A DNA stretch of 6,335 nucleotides, taken from contig JAITMH010000002.1 of the NCBI GenBank assembly GCA_031277445.1, forward strand, positions 1-6,335, read 5' to 3'. Positions 1 through 4,770 of the stretch are shown here, piece by piece. Positions within the stretch are counted from its first letter, which is position 1. Every line of letters begins with the position of its first letter. This DNA comes from Burkholderiales bacterium (GTDB taxonomy: Bacteria; Pseudomonadota; Gammaproteobacteria; Burkholderiales; Casimicrobiaceae). The translations under genes were made by a program, and so were the position numbers. The notes below the pieces were generated by a model. That model was not told the origin of the DNA. It ran no database searches and saw only the letters and a list, made by a program, of their open reading frames with translations.

Positions 1-552
1 GTCGAAGGTCAGCAGTGTGTGCGGCGTGACACCGGCTTCTGCGAATGCCTGCCGCGCTTCGGCGAAGTTGTAGCTGGTGATGCTCAGACAATCGGTCACG
101 GTGGCGCCGGCCTGACGCAGTGCGGTAACGCCGTCGAGACTGGAAAGGCCGGTCGAGATGTGGTCTTCGATCAGCAGCACGCGCTTGTCGCGCACGTCGC
201 CGCCTTCGACGCGGTTTCGTGTGCCGTGCGTTTTGGTTTGTTTGCGCACGAAAACGCTCGGCACGTTTCGCCGGTAAGCGAGGACGGAGCTGTGCGGAAT
301 ACCGGCGGTTTCTACACCGGCGATGATGTCGAATTGAAATCGGCCCGACGCGATATGGGAACTGAGTGCGTCGATTAAAACATGCCAGGCCTGCGGATGG
401 TAGATCAGACTGCGGTTGTCAACGTAAACCGGCGAGATCAATCCCGACTTGAAACGAACCGGTTGTTCAAGCAGAAAAATAATCGCCTGAATGCGCAGCA
501 GGTGCTCGGCCAGCATGGCGGTCGTGATCGGGGCAGGATTATTTGAGGTCAT
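1..552 (-). CDS. pyrE: Orotate phosphoribosyltransferase-like protein (3' end cut by window edge)
   Basis: Predicted cytosolic enzyme that transfers the phosphoribosyl group of PRPP to orotate, giving OMP, the fifth step of de novo pyrimidine synthesis. The 184 visible codons read openly from an ATG at 552 to the window edge, with no stop. Residues 34-47 (FKSGLISPVYVDNR) match the N-terminal OPRT signature. Residues 103-117 form the basic flexible catalytic loop (RKQTKTHG, with K104, K107 and H109). Residues 125-137 (VLLIEDHISTGLS) are the PRPP-binding motif. The loop plus the FKSG signature favour OPRT over other type I phosphoribosyltransferases. The start is supported by AAGGAA seven bases upstream. 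The gene overlaps the end of the dehydrogenase gene by 14 nt, implying translational coupling as third gene of the operon. Family OPRTs are about 200-230 residues, so only the last few dozen codons are probably missing. It may be a second pyrE rather than the only copy. Confidence 0.88.
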   Translation of the reverse strand, partial: MTSNNPAPITTAMLAEHLLRIQAIIFLLEQPVRFKSGLISPVYVDNRSLIYHPQAWHVLIDALSSHIASGRFQFDIIAGVETAGIPHSSVLAYRRNVPSVFVRKQTKTHGTRNRVEGGDVRDKRVLLIEDHISTGLSSLDGVTALRQAGATVTDCLSITSYNFAEARQAFAEAGVTPHTLLTFD

Positions 553-1648
553 GGCAACGTTCCTTTTTGATTTGTTGAGCAAGTTGTGTGTTCCACATGG
601 CGCCGGTGGCGCTCATTACGGCGTCGGCACCGGCATCGCGGTATTCTTTATCGTCGGCGGGTGTTAACACGCCGCCGTTGCTGACGATGGCGAAGCGCAT
701 GTTGTTGTCGGCACGAAGGGCGGCGAGTTTTTGCGTCATCAACAGTCCGGCCCAACGAATCGTTGCACCGCAAATGCCGCTGATGTCACGCCCGGCACCG
801 GGCAATGCCGGTTGTCCGTTCGCATCGACGACACGCGCCGACAGTGTGTTGATGGCGCAAAAGCCTTCAACTTTGCCGCCCAGTGCGCGTACCAGCGCTT
901 GCAGTGCGGAGGTGTCTTCAAAATACGCGAGTTTGAGCAACAGCGGTCGGTCGGCCACTTCTTTCCGAATCGCGTCAACGATGGCGTTGGCTTTTTCGGT
1001 GTCGAAACACAGAAGTCCTTTTTTTCCTTCGTTGGGACACGACAGATTGGCTTCCAGCACCGGCACGCCGGTTTCGGCAACCAGCCGCGCAGCGCGTGCG
1101 TAATCAGCGATTTGTGCGACGCCTTCACCGCTGCCCTGAAAACTGCCTATCAACACTTGTCCGTGTTGTGCGCTGCGCAACGCGGCAAGCATGTCGGCTT
1201 GCCAGACATCCGGCGATTGCGACGGCACACCGAACGAGTTGGTGATTGAGCGCGGCACACGATTCTTTTCGCAAGCATGCGCGATCAGCGTTTGGTCGGG
1301 AGCCAGATCGCCATCGCATTCAACGGCCAGCGTGTTCGGCCAGGGATGGCTGGCGCGTGCTGCGCTGCGAACGGTTTTATAGACGCACAGATCGAAGCCG
1401 TGTGCAAAAGCGGCGGCGACGAAACGGCTGTTGAGCAACGGCCCGGCGGGAATGCCGAAGGTACTGTGTACCGGAATGCCGAGAAAACGTTCGCGTGGTT
1501 CGTCACGCATTCCCCCTTCTCCCGCCCCTTCGGGGCACCCTCCCCCGCCAGGGGGGAGGGGAAGTTCGAGCGCGGAGGCAAACGATCCGAACGGTCCGTT
1601 CGCGTAATTGTCTTCGTAGCTCAGTGACGGATCAAGAAACGGTTGCAT
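539..1648 (-). CDS. Class-1-like dihydroorotate dehydrogenase with an 18-residue repeat-derived insert
   Basis: FMN-dependent TIM-barrel enzyme of the dihydroorotate dehydrogenase family, expected to oxidise dihydroorotate to orotate in the cytosol. The protein has 369 residues from the ATG at 1648; AAGGA eight bases upstream supports this start over a Met seven codons earlier. Landmarks are FGIPAGPLLNS at 64-74, K91 in YKT, NSFG at 137-140, NLSCPNEG at 201-208 with Cys204 as the class 1 catalytic base, LKLAYFED at 238-245, INT at 266-268, and the phosphate-binding SNGG at 323-326. Cys rather than Ser at the base position and the absence of a membrane-targeting N-terminus argue against quinone-linked class 2 PyrD. 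No Fe-S cysteine cluster is seen, so a PreA-type dihydropyrimidine dehydrogenase is less likely. It overlaps the amidohydrolase by 17 nt and OPRT by 14 nt. Residues 29-46 are low-complexity, Gly/Pro-rich and encoded by a palindromic repeat. The electron acceptor and exact subclass are not evident. I withhold the symbol pyrD because the subfamily is atypical. Confidence 0.88.
   Translation of the reverse strand: MQPFLDPSLSYEDNYANGPFGSFASALELPLPPGGGGCPEGAGEGGMRDEPRERFLGIPVHSTFGIPAGPLLNSRFVAAAFAHGFDLCVYKTVRSAARASHPWPNTLAVECDGDLAPDQTLIAHACEKNRVPRSITNSFGVPSQSPDVWQADMLAALRSAQHGQVLIGSFQGSGEGVAQIADYARAARLVAETGVPVLEANLSCPNEGKKGLLCFDTEKANAIVDAIRKEVADRPLLLKLAYFEDTSALQALVRALGGKVEGFCAINTLSARVVDANGQPALPGAGRDISGICGATIRWAGLLMTQKLAALRADNNMRFAIVSNGGVLTPADDKEYRDAGADAVMSATGAMWNTQLAQQIKKERCHDLK
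560..565 (-). promoter_or_regulatory. Shine-Dalgarno of the OPRT gene
   Basis: AAGGAA on the minus strand, seven bases before the ATG at 552. It lies inside the end of the dehydrogenase gene. It decides the 552 start over the internal ATG at codon 13. Confidence 0.7.
1511..1564. repeat. Palindromic GC-rich repeat copy inside the dehydrogenase gene
   Basis: A 54-bp segment whose core (1511-1560) matches 4587-4635 with one extra T and three substitutions. It contains a GCCCC/GGGGC mini-hairpin with a TTC loop (1524-1536) and a 9-bp stem, CCCTCCCCC (1538-1546) with GGGGGAGGG (1552-1560). Its length is exactly 18 codons. It is read in frame on the minus strand as LPLPPGGGGCPEGAGEGG, with no stop, between otherwise normal dehydrogenase sequence. 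Compared with the dsbA-upstream copy, the stem has a C:G to T:A pair swap that keeps the base pairing. Confidence 0.85.
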
Positions 1649-2675
1649 GAGTGTTTTCCTTGACGGCACTCGGTACGTTCAGTAACGGCAAACCCAATGC
1701 GCGACGACCGTTGTCGGTGGCGATGCGCACGAGTTCGTCGAAATCGGTATAGCGGCAACCTGCGGCCAACAGCGACAATTCGCGCCACATGTCGCCTTCG
1801 CAGAAGGGAACCATCGCGTCGCTGATGTTGTCGGTGCCGATGGCGACGGTGACGCCAGCCGGAATCATTTCGTCAATCGGTGTTAGCGCGTTGTGCGCAG
1901 GCCCAACGAACTCCGAACGCGGCGTATCAATCCAGGCCATCGGGCAGGCAATGGTCATCACGCCGGAGTCGCGCATTTTTTCGTAGAGGCGCAGCCGGTA
2001 TTGTTTGGCGTGGGCGGCAATCGAGATGCCGTGAATGGCGACGACGTGACCCTGCATGCCGTGCTCAACGGTTTTGTTGCACAACTGTTCGGTTTCGTGC
2101 TCGTGCGCGTCGTTGAATTGATCGACGTGGGCATGAACCATTTTGTTCATTGACTTGGCGACGCCGAGTACGATGTCGAGCGCTTCGGCGCCGCGACCGA
2201 AATCGCGCTCGTCACGCTTCGGCAGTGCGCCGATGATGTCCACCATTTCGGCGCCGCGATCAAACCAGGCGCGGGCGTCGGGATCAATCACACCTTTAAG
2301 TGTCTGGTTGGCGTAGAGTACGGTGATGTCGTCGCGGTACAGTTCGCGGGCGCGTAACGCGCCGCGAATGGCGCGATCACCGGCGGCAGGATCAATATCG
2401 ACGAAAGAGCACATCGCGGTGACGCCTTGCGTAATCATCAGTTCGATGGTTTGACAGAAACGACCGTAGTAATCGTCAACGGTCGAGTTGCGCTTCATCG
2501 TGTCGATCGCGTCCCACTTGCGTTCCAGCGTTTGCGTGCAATAAATTTCGAGCGTGTGCGCGTCAAGCGTAAAAGCGCGGTCGGCGTGAGCATGGGCGTT
2601 GACCCAGCCGCCATGCTGATGAATGAGCGGCTCGATCAGCGTGCGCAAGGTGTTCGGAGAGGACGAAGGTTGCAT
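1632..2675 (-). CDS. CodA-like amidohydrolase, candidate non-canonical dihydroorotase
   Basis: Metal-dependent hydrolase of the amidohydrolase superfamily, 347 residues, first gene of an operon with dihydroorotate dehydrogenase and OPRT. Visible landmarks: HAHAD with H28 and H30 (first-strand metal ligands), NQTLKG around Q124, IIGALPKRDERDFG at 147-160, HAHVDQFNDAHEHET at 181-195 with H183 (metal ligand), H215 in IHG, and TDN at 281-283 with D282 (last-strand Asp). This pattern follows cytosine deaminase CodA. However, the position of the CodA proton-shuttle Glu (HCDE) is Q186 here. The protein also starts almost directly at the first barrel strand and ends soon after the barrel, so it lacks the beta-sandwich of CodA. 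Barrel-only architecture and a length near 348 recall E. coli PyrC, but no PyrC motif or obvious carboxylated lysine is seen. Context suggests dihydroorotase; that is inference. Alternatives are a deaminase or cyclic amide hydrolase of pyrimidine salvage. The start is chosen by GGAG eight bases upstream of the ATG at 2675; the 31-codon upstream extension reads through a terminator hairpin. Confidence 0.82.
   Translation of the reverse strand: MQPSSSPNTLRTLIEPLIHQHGGWVNAHAHADRAFTLDAHTLEIYCTQTLERKWDAIDTMKRNSTVDDYYGRFCQTIELMITQGVTAMCSFVDIDPAAGDRAIRGALRARELYRDDITVLYANQTLKGVIDPDARAWFDRGAEMVDIIGALPKRDERDFGRGAEALDIVLGVAKSMNKMVHAHVDQFNDAHEHETEQLCNKTVEHGMQGHVVAIHGISIAAHAKQYRLRLYEKMRDSGVMTIACPMAWIDTPRSEFVGPAHNALTPIDEMIPAGVTVAIGTDNISDAMVPFCEGDMWRELSLLAAGCRYTDFDELVRIATDNGRRALGLPLLNVPSAVKENTHATVS
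1657..1661 (-). promoter_or_regulatory. Shine-Dalgarno of the dehydrogenase gene
   Basis: AAGGA on the minus strand, eight bases before the ATG at 1648. It lies within the last codons of the amidohydrolase gene and decides the dehydrogenase start. Confidence 0.7.
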
Positions 2676-2683
2676 GGCGAGAT

Positions 2684-2687
2684 CTCC
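2684..2687 (-). promoter_or_regulatory. Shine-Dalgarno of the amidohydrolase gene
   Basis: GGAG (within TGGAGAT) on the minus strand, eight bases before the ATG at 2675. It decides this start over the in-frame ATG at 2768, and lies just downstream of the terminator-like hairpin. Confidence 0.7.
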
Positions 2688-2699
2688 AGTATTGCGGTT

Positions 2700-2725
2700 A
2701 AAAAAAATCCCCCAACGGGGGATTT
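2700..2725 (-). terminator. Intrinsic terminator / possible attenuator before the pyr-like operon
   Basis: On the minus strand AAATCCCCC (2725-2717), loop GTT, GGGGGATTT (2713-2705), with eight consecutive Ts running from the end of the stem (2707-2700). This is a perfect 9-bp stem with a U-tract, a strong Rho-independent signal for minus-strand transcription. It ends only 24 nt before the amidohydrolase ATG. Any promoter upstream of it would place it in the operon leader, where it would act as an attenuator. If no promoter lies upstream, it is simply a second terminator of the SDR transcript. Confidence 0.8.
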
Positions 2726-2808
2726 CATAAAACAGGATAACTCCGCAAAGCGCGGTCACGAAAAACAACGTTTTCCCGGATTCGTGGCGTCAGCAAGTAG
2801 CAGAGCAT
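2725..2808 (-). CDS. Putative 27-residue leader ORF ending at the attenuator stem
   Basis: ATG at 2808, peptide MLCYLLTPRIRENVVFRDRA then LRSYPVL, TGA at 2727-2725. The last base of the stop is the first base of the terminator stem. A ribosome following RNA polymerase closely to this stop would mask the stem, the mechanism established for enterobacterial pyrBI and pyrE. U-rich stretches in the leader (GTTGTTTTTCG near 2765, CTGTTTTATG near 2730) could serve as UTP-sensitive pause sites. No good Shine-Dalgarno is visible before this ATG, and the frame is open further upstream to 2943, so the start is uncertain. Coding status rests on position only. Confidence 0.3.
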   Translation of the reverse strand: MLCYLLTPRIRENVVFRDRALRSYPVL

Positions 2809-2845
2809 CGTGGTCAAAATATCAGAGTTGCAAAAAGCATATGCG

Positions 2846-2869
2846 AAAAAAAACCAGCACACGCGCTGG
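2846..2869 (-). terminator. Intrinsic terminator downstream of the SDR gene
   Basis: On the minus strand CCAGC (2869-2865), a six-base loop, GCTGG (2858-2854), then eight Ts (2853-2846). The stem is short but GC-rich and the U-tract is uninterrupted. It lies about 116 nt after the SDR stop codon and probably ends the dsbA-SDR transcript. Confidence 0.65.
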
Positions 2870-2875
2870 AATCGT

Positions 2876-2881
2876 ATTGTA
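2876..2881 (-). promoter_or_regulatory. Possible -10 box (TACAAT)
   Basis: TACAAT on the minus strand matches the sigma-70 -10 consensus at five of six positions. No convincing -35 box is found 16-18 bases upstream. A start site about seven bases downstream would put the 2846-2869 hairpin at the very 5' end of the transcript. It is a candidate for the operon promoter only; the region 2676-2985 shows no better one. Confidence 0.22.
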
Positions 2882-2985
2882 CCCGAATTTTTCGGCACGG
2901 CACGGATCGAAAAGATTTTTACAAATTTCTTTTTTGACCTCAATTGGCCTCAAGCAAGCGCAACGGGTTTCCCGTCGCCGCAAGG

Positions 2986-3768
2986 CTATGACGGTGGAGG
3001 GGACGGTTTTCGCGGCTTGCGCGGCCTGTTGGCAGCAAGCGCGTCGTAAACAGCATCCGGCAGTACGCGCAGCAGTTTTCCGGCAAGCATCATCGGCCAG
3101 GGGAAAGCATAGAGGCGCTTTTTTCGTGCGATGGCCTGCACCATCAGATCGGCGGCCTCGGAAGCGGAAATCAGGAACGGCATCGGATACGGATTGTTTT
3201 CGGTCATCGGCGTGGCGACGAAACCGGGGCACAAAGTAACGACGGCGATGCCGCTGCCGCGCAACTCAACCCGCAGACTTTCGAGATACGAAATGGCGGC
3301 GGCTTTTGAGGCGGAATAAGCGGAGGAACCGGGCAAGCCGCGAAAACCGGCAACGCTGGCAACGCCGACCAGTGTGCCGCGCTGCGCTTCGCGCATCGCA
3401 TCAACGAACGGGTGGAAGGTGTTGACGATGCCCATCACGTTGGTGTCGAACACTTCCCGAAAAACGGGCAGGTCGGCTTCGCCTTCACCGCCGGTGACGG
3501 TACCGTGCGAAACACCGGCGTTGGCAATTACGATGTCGGGAACACCGGCGACAGCGAGGAAATCCTGCGCGGCGTTCTGTAACGCCTGCGCGTCGGTGAC
3601 ATCGCCTTCGTAGATGTGTATGGGCGAGGATGCGGGGGCGGTCAGCGCTTCTTGCAAAGCACACAACCGATCACGCCGACGTGCGAAAAGACCGAGTGTG
3701 GCGCCTGCGTACCGATGTGCAAGCGCCTCTCCCAATCCGGAAGAGGCGCCGGTGATGAAAACATTCAT
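2986..3768 (-). CDS. Classical short-chain dehydrogenase/reductase (SDR)
   Basis: NAD(P)-dependent oxidoreductase of 260 residues, the usual length for a classical SDR. The Rossmann cofactor motif TGASSGLG is at 6-13. An arginine-rich stretch (ARRRDR, 29-34) after the second strand favours NADP(H). NAG is at 83-85. The catalytic tetrad is N110, S138, Y151 and K155 (YSASK), and PG is at 181-182. All catalytic residues are present, so it should be active. The substrate cannot be told. The C-terminal tail is basic and proline-rich (RPRKPRKPSPPPS). The hydrophobic segment around 222-236 (AFPWPMMLAGKLLRV) could contact the membrane. It starts 12 nt after the dsbA stop, and I see no purine-rich Shine-Dalgarno before the ATG, so translation is probably coupled to dsbA. 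The distal terminator at 2846-2869 follows. Confidence 0.9.
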   Translation of the reverse strand: MNVFITGASSGLGEALAHRYAGATLGLFARRRDRLCALQEALTAPASSPIHIYEGDVTDAQALQNAAQDFLAVAGVPDIVIANAGVSHGTVTGGEGEADLPVFREVFDTNVMGIVNTFHPFVDAMREAQRGTLVGVASVAGFRGLPGSSAYSASKAAAISYLESLRVELRGSGIAVVTLCPGFVATPMTENNPYPMPFLISASEAADLMVQAIARKKRLYAFPWPMMLAGKLLRVLPDAVYDALAANRPRKPRKPSPPPS

Positions 3769-3771
3769 ATT

Positions 3772-3792
3772 AAAAAGAAATTATTTCTTTTT
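3772..3792. repeat. AT-rich perfect palindrome over the dsbA stop codon
   Basis: Arms AAAAAGAAA (3772-3780) and TTTCTTTTT (3784-3792) are separated by TTA, the complement of the dsbA stop TAA. A nine-pair, mostly A:U hairpin could form in the dsbA-SDR junction. The dsbA side encodes the final lysines, so the symmetry may be partly a by-product of poly-Lys codons. Confidence 0.55.
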
Positions 3793-4452
3793 GGCGTCCT
3801 TGCGTGCGATCTCAATCACTTGATCAACGATGTTGAACGCTTGCGAAGCCGAACTGATCCCATCGGTGTTGATTTCGTAGCGACCGTTGACGTAGAAACG
3901 TGGCACCGACTGCACTTTGTAGTTCTCCACTTTTTTGTCGGACTGCATCACTTTGCTGTTGACGGCAAACGAGTCGTACATTTCTTCCAGTTTCTTGCGG
4001 TCAACCCCTTTCTTTTCAGCCCAGTCGAGGAAGGTTTTTTTGTCGGTCAGATTGATCCGCTCGTTTTGCAACGCATTAAAAACGTCGCCCGACAATCGAG
4101 TTTCTTCACCGATTGCGTCGAGCGCATAGTAGGCGCGTGCCATGGAAGCCCATTGGGCGCGCCCCCAACTCACCGGAACTTTGTAAAAGACAACATCGTC
4201 GGGGAGTTTCTTTTTCCATGCTTCAACGCCTTTGTTGAACTCGGCGCAATGGCCGCACCCATAGGAGAAAAACTTGATCACTTCGATCTTGCCATCGGGC
4301 GCTTCCGTCGATTGCGGCGTAATCCGTCGGAACTCTTTGCCTTCGGTCGCGGCAAAAGCGTTCGACGACAGCAATAAAACAGCAGTTGCAAAAACACTCA
4401 ACAGGGCTTTCGACCAGGAACCGCGTGAAAGGACTGGATGGGTGATGTTCAT
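3781..4452 (-). CDS. dsbA: Thiol:disulfide interchange protein DsbA
   Basis: Periplasmic thioredoxin-fold oxidase that introduces disulfides into exported proteins and is re-oxidised by DsbB. The precursor has 223 residues. A signal peptide is clear: basic start, hydrophobic core at 16-29, and cleavage probably after SNAFA (near residue 35). The redox site is C66-G-H-C69 within FFSYGCGHCAEF, and the cis-proline loop is SVPRF at 182-186 (P184). The CGHC dipeptide, rather than the CPHC of E. coli, is common in beta- and other proteobacterial DsbA proteins. An all-alpha insertion fills roughly 75-175, as in the family. The start at 4452 is fixed by AAGGAG five bases upstream; an in-frame ATG seven codons earlier has no such site. 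It ends in a lysine-rich tail. The gene lies downstream of the SPOR gene across a repeat-bearing gap and is followed 12 nt later by the SDR gene. Confidence 0.95.
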   Translation of the reverse strand: MNITHPVLSRGSWSKALLSVFATAVLLLSSNAFAATEGKEFRRITPQSTEAPDGKIEVIKFFSYGCGHCAEFNKGVEAWKKKLPDDVVFYKVPVSWGRAQWASMARAYYALDAIGEETRLSGDVFNALQNERINLTDKKTFLDWAEKKGVDRKKLEEMYDSFAVNSKVMQSDKKVENYKVQSVPRFYVNGRYEINTDGISSASQAFNIVDQVIEIARKDAKKK

Positions 4453-4457
4453 AAAAA

Positions 4458-4463
4458 CTCCTT
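4458..4463 (-). promoter_or_regulatory. Shine-Dalgarno of dsbA
   Basis: AAGGAG on the minus strand, five bases before the ATG at 4452. It decides the start against the in-frame ATG at 4473. Confidence 0.75.
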
Positions 4464-4530
4464 GGTGAAACAAAGGTTAGGGCGGGTTTGGCTTAAGTGG
4501 ATACATTCCCGTGAGGAGACGCTGCGCTTT

Positions 4531-4640
4531 GTCTCCCCTCTCCCCTTGTGGGAGAGGGGTCGGGGGAGAGGGGTGATGGTTACCTTTCCCCCTCTCCCGC
4601 CCCTTCGGGGCACCCTCTCCCGCAAGGGGAGAGGGTGAGA
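4531..4640. repeat. Composite palindromic intergenic repeat (REP/MITE-like)
   Basis: The region folds into successive hairpins: CCCCTCTCCC (4535-4544) with GGGAGAGGGG (4550-4559); GGGAGAGGGG (4564-4573) with CCCCTCTCCC (4589-4598); GCCCC/GGGGC around a TTC loop (about 4599-4611); and CCCTCTCCC (4613-4621) with GGGAGAGGG (4627-4635). It is non-coding and fills much of the 318-nt gap between the SPOR gene and dsbA. The right-hand part is nearly identical to the segment inside the dehydrogenase gene (1511-1564). It lies in the probable dsbA 5' untranslated region. Repeats of this general sequence are widespread in proteobacterial intergenic DNA; the origin of this family is not evident from the window. 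Confidence 0.85.
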
Positions 4641-4698
4641 AGTGCATGCACTTGAGGCAAAGACGCGCCAGAGCGGGTTTCTTCCCACAGCAACAACC

Positions 4699-4707
4699 AT
4701 CATAACA
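4699..4707 (-). promoter_or_regulatory. Possible extended -10 promoter for dsbA
   Basis: On the minus strand TGTTATGAT: TATGAT matches the -10 consensus at five of six positions and is preceded by the extended -10 TG. No good -35 box is seen, as is usual for extended -10 promoters. Transcription would start near 4691 and pass through the composite repeat, giving dsbA a structured leader of about 240 nt. Confidence 0.35.
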
Positions 4708-4770
4708 AATTTTTTGGATGCCTCGTGCGCCGGTTACGCAAAGTTGCGCCGCTCCGGCAGAGGAAAAATA

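Noticed and set aside
1511..1564. CRISPR-like or terminator interpretation of the GC palindrome.
   Set aside because: There is no regular spacer-repeat array, no T-tract, and it lies inside an intact coding frame; it is a dispersed palindromic repeat.
1632..2675. Naming the amidohydrolase codA (cytosine deaminase).
   Set aside because: The deaminase Glu is replaced by Gln, both beta-sandwich ends are absent, and the operon context is pyrimidine biosynthesis.
2676..2768. N-terminal extension of the amidohydrolase to an ATG at 2768 (31 extra residues).
   Set aside because: It would translate through the terminator hairpin and its T-tract and has no Shine-Dalgarno; the ATG at 2675 has GGAG at good spacing.
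2964..2976. Small hairpin ACGGG/CCCGT just after the SDR stop.
   Set aside because: Only five pairs with a three-base loop and no T-tract follows; a better terminator lies at 2846-2869.
2427..3239. Long plus-strand open frame of 270 codons spanning the amidohydrolase start, intergenic region and SDR end.
   Set aside because: It is antisense to two well-supported genes, crosses both terminators, and its protein shows no family motif; it is Arg/Ser-rich shadow sequence.
3616..4377. Plus-strand open frame of 253 codons opposite dsbA and the SDR start.
   Set aside because: It is antisense to DsbA, with a CGHC site and signal peptide on the other strand; there is no recognisable domain in this frame.
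4449..4703. Minus-strand 84-codon frame running from the possible promoter through the repeat into the dsbA start.
   Set aside because: Most of it is the low-complexity Arg/Pro translation of the palindromic repeat; no ribosome site; dsbA has its own clear start.
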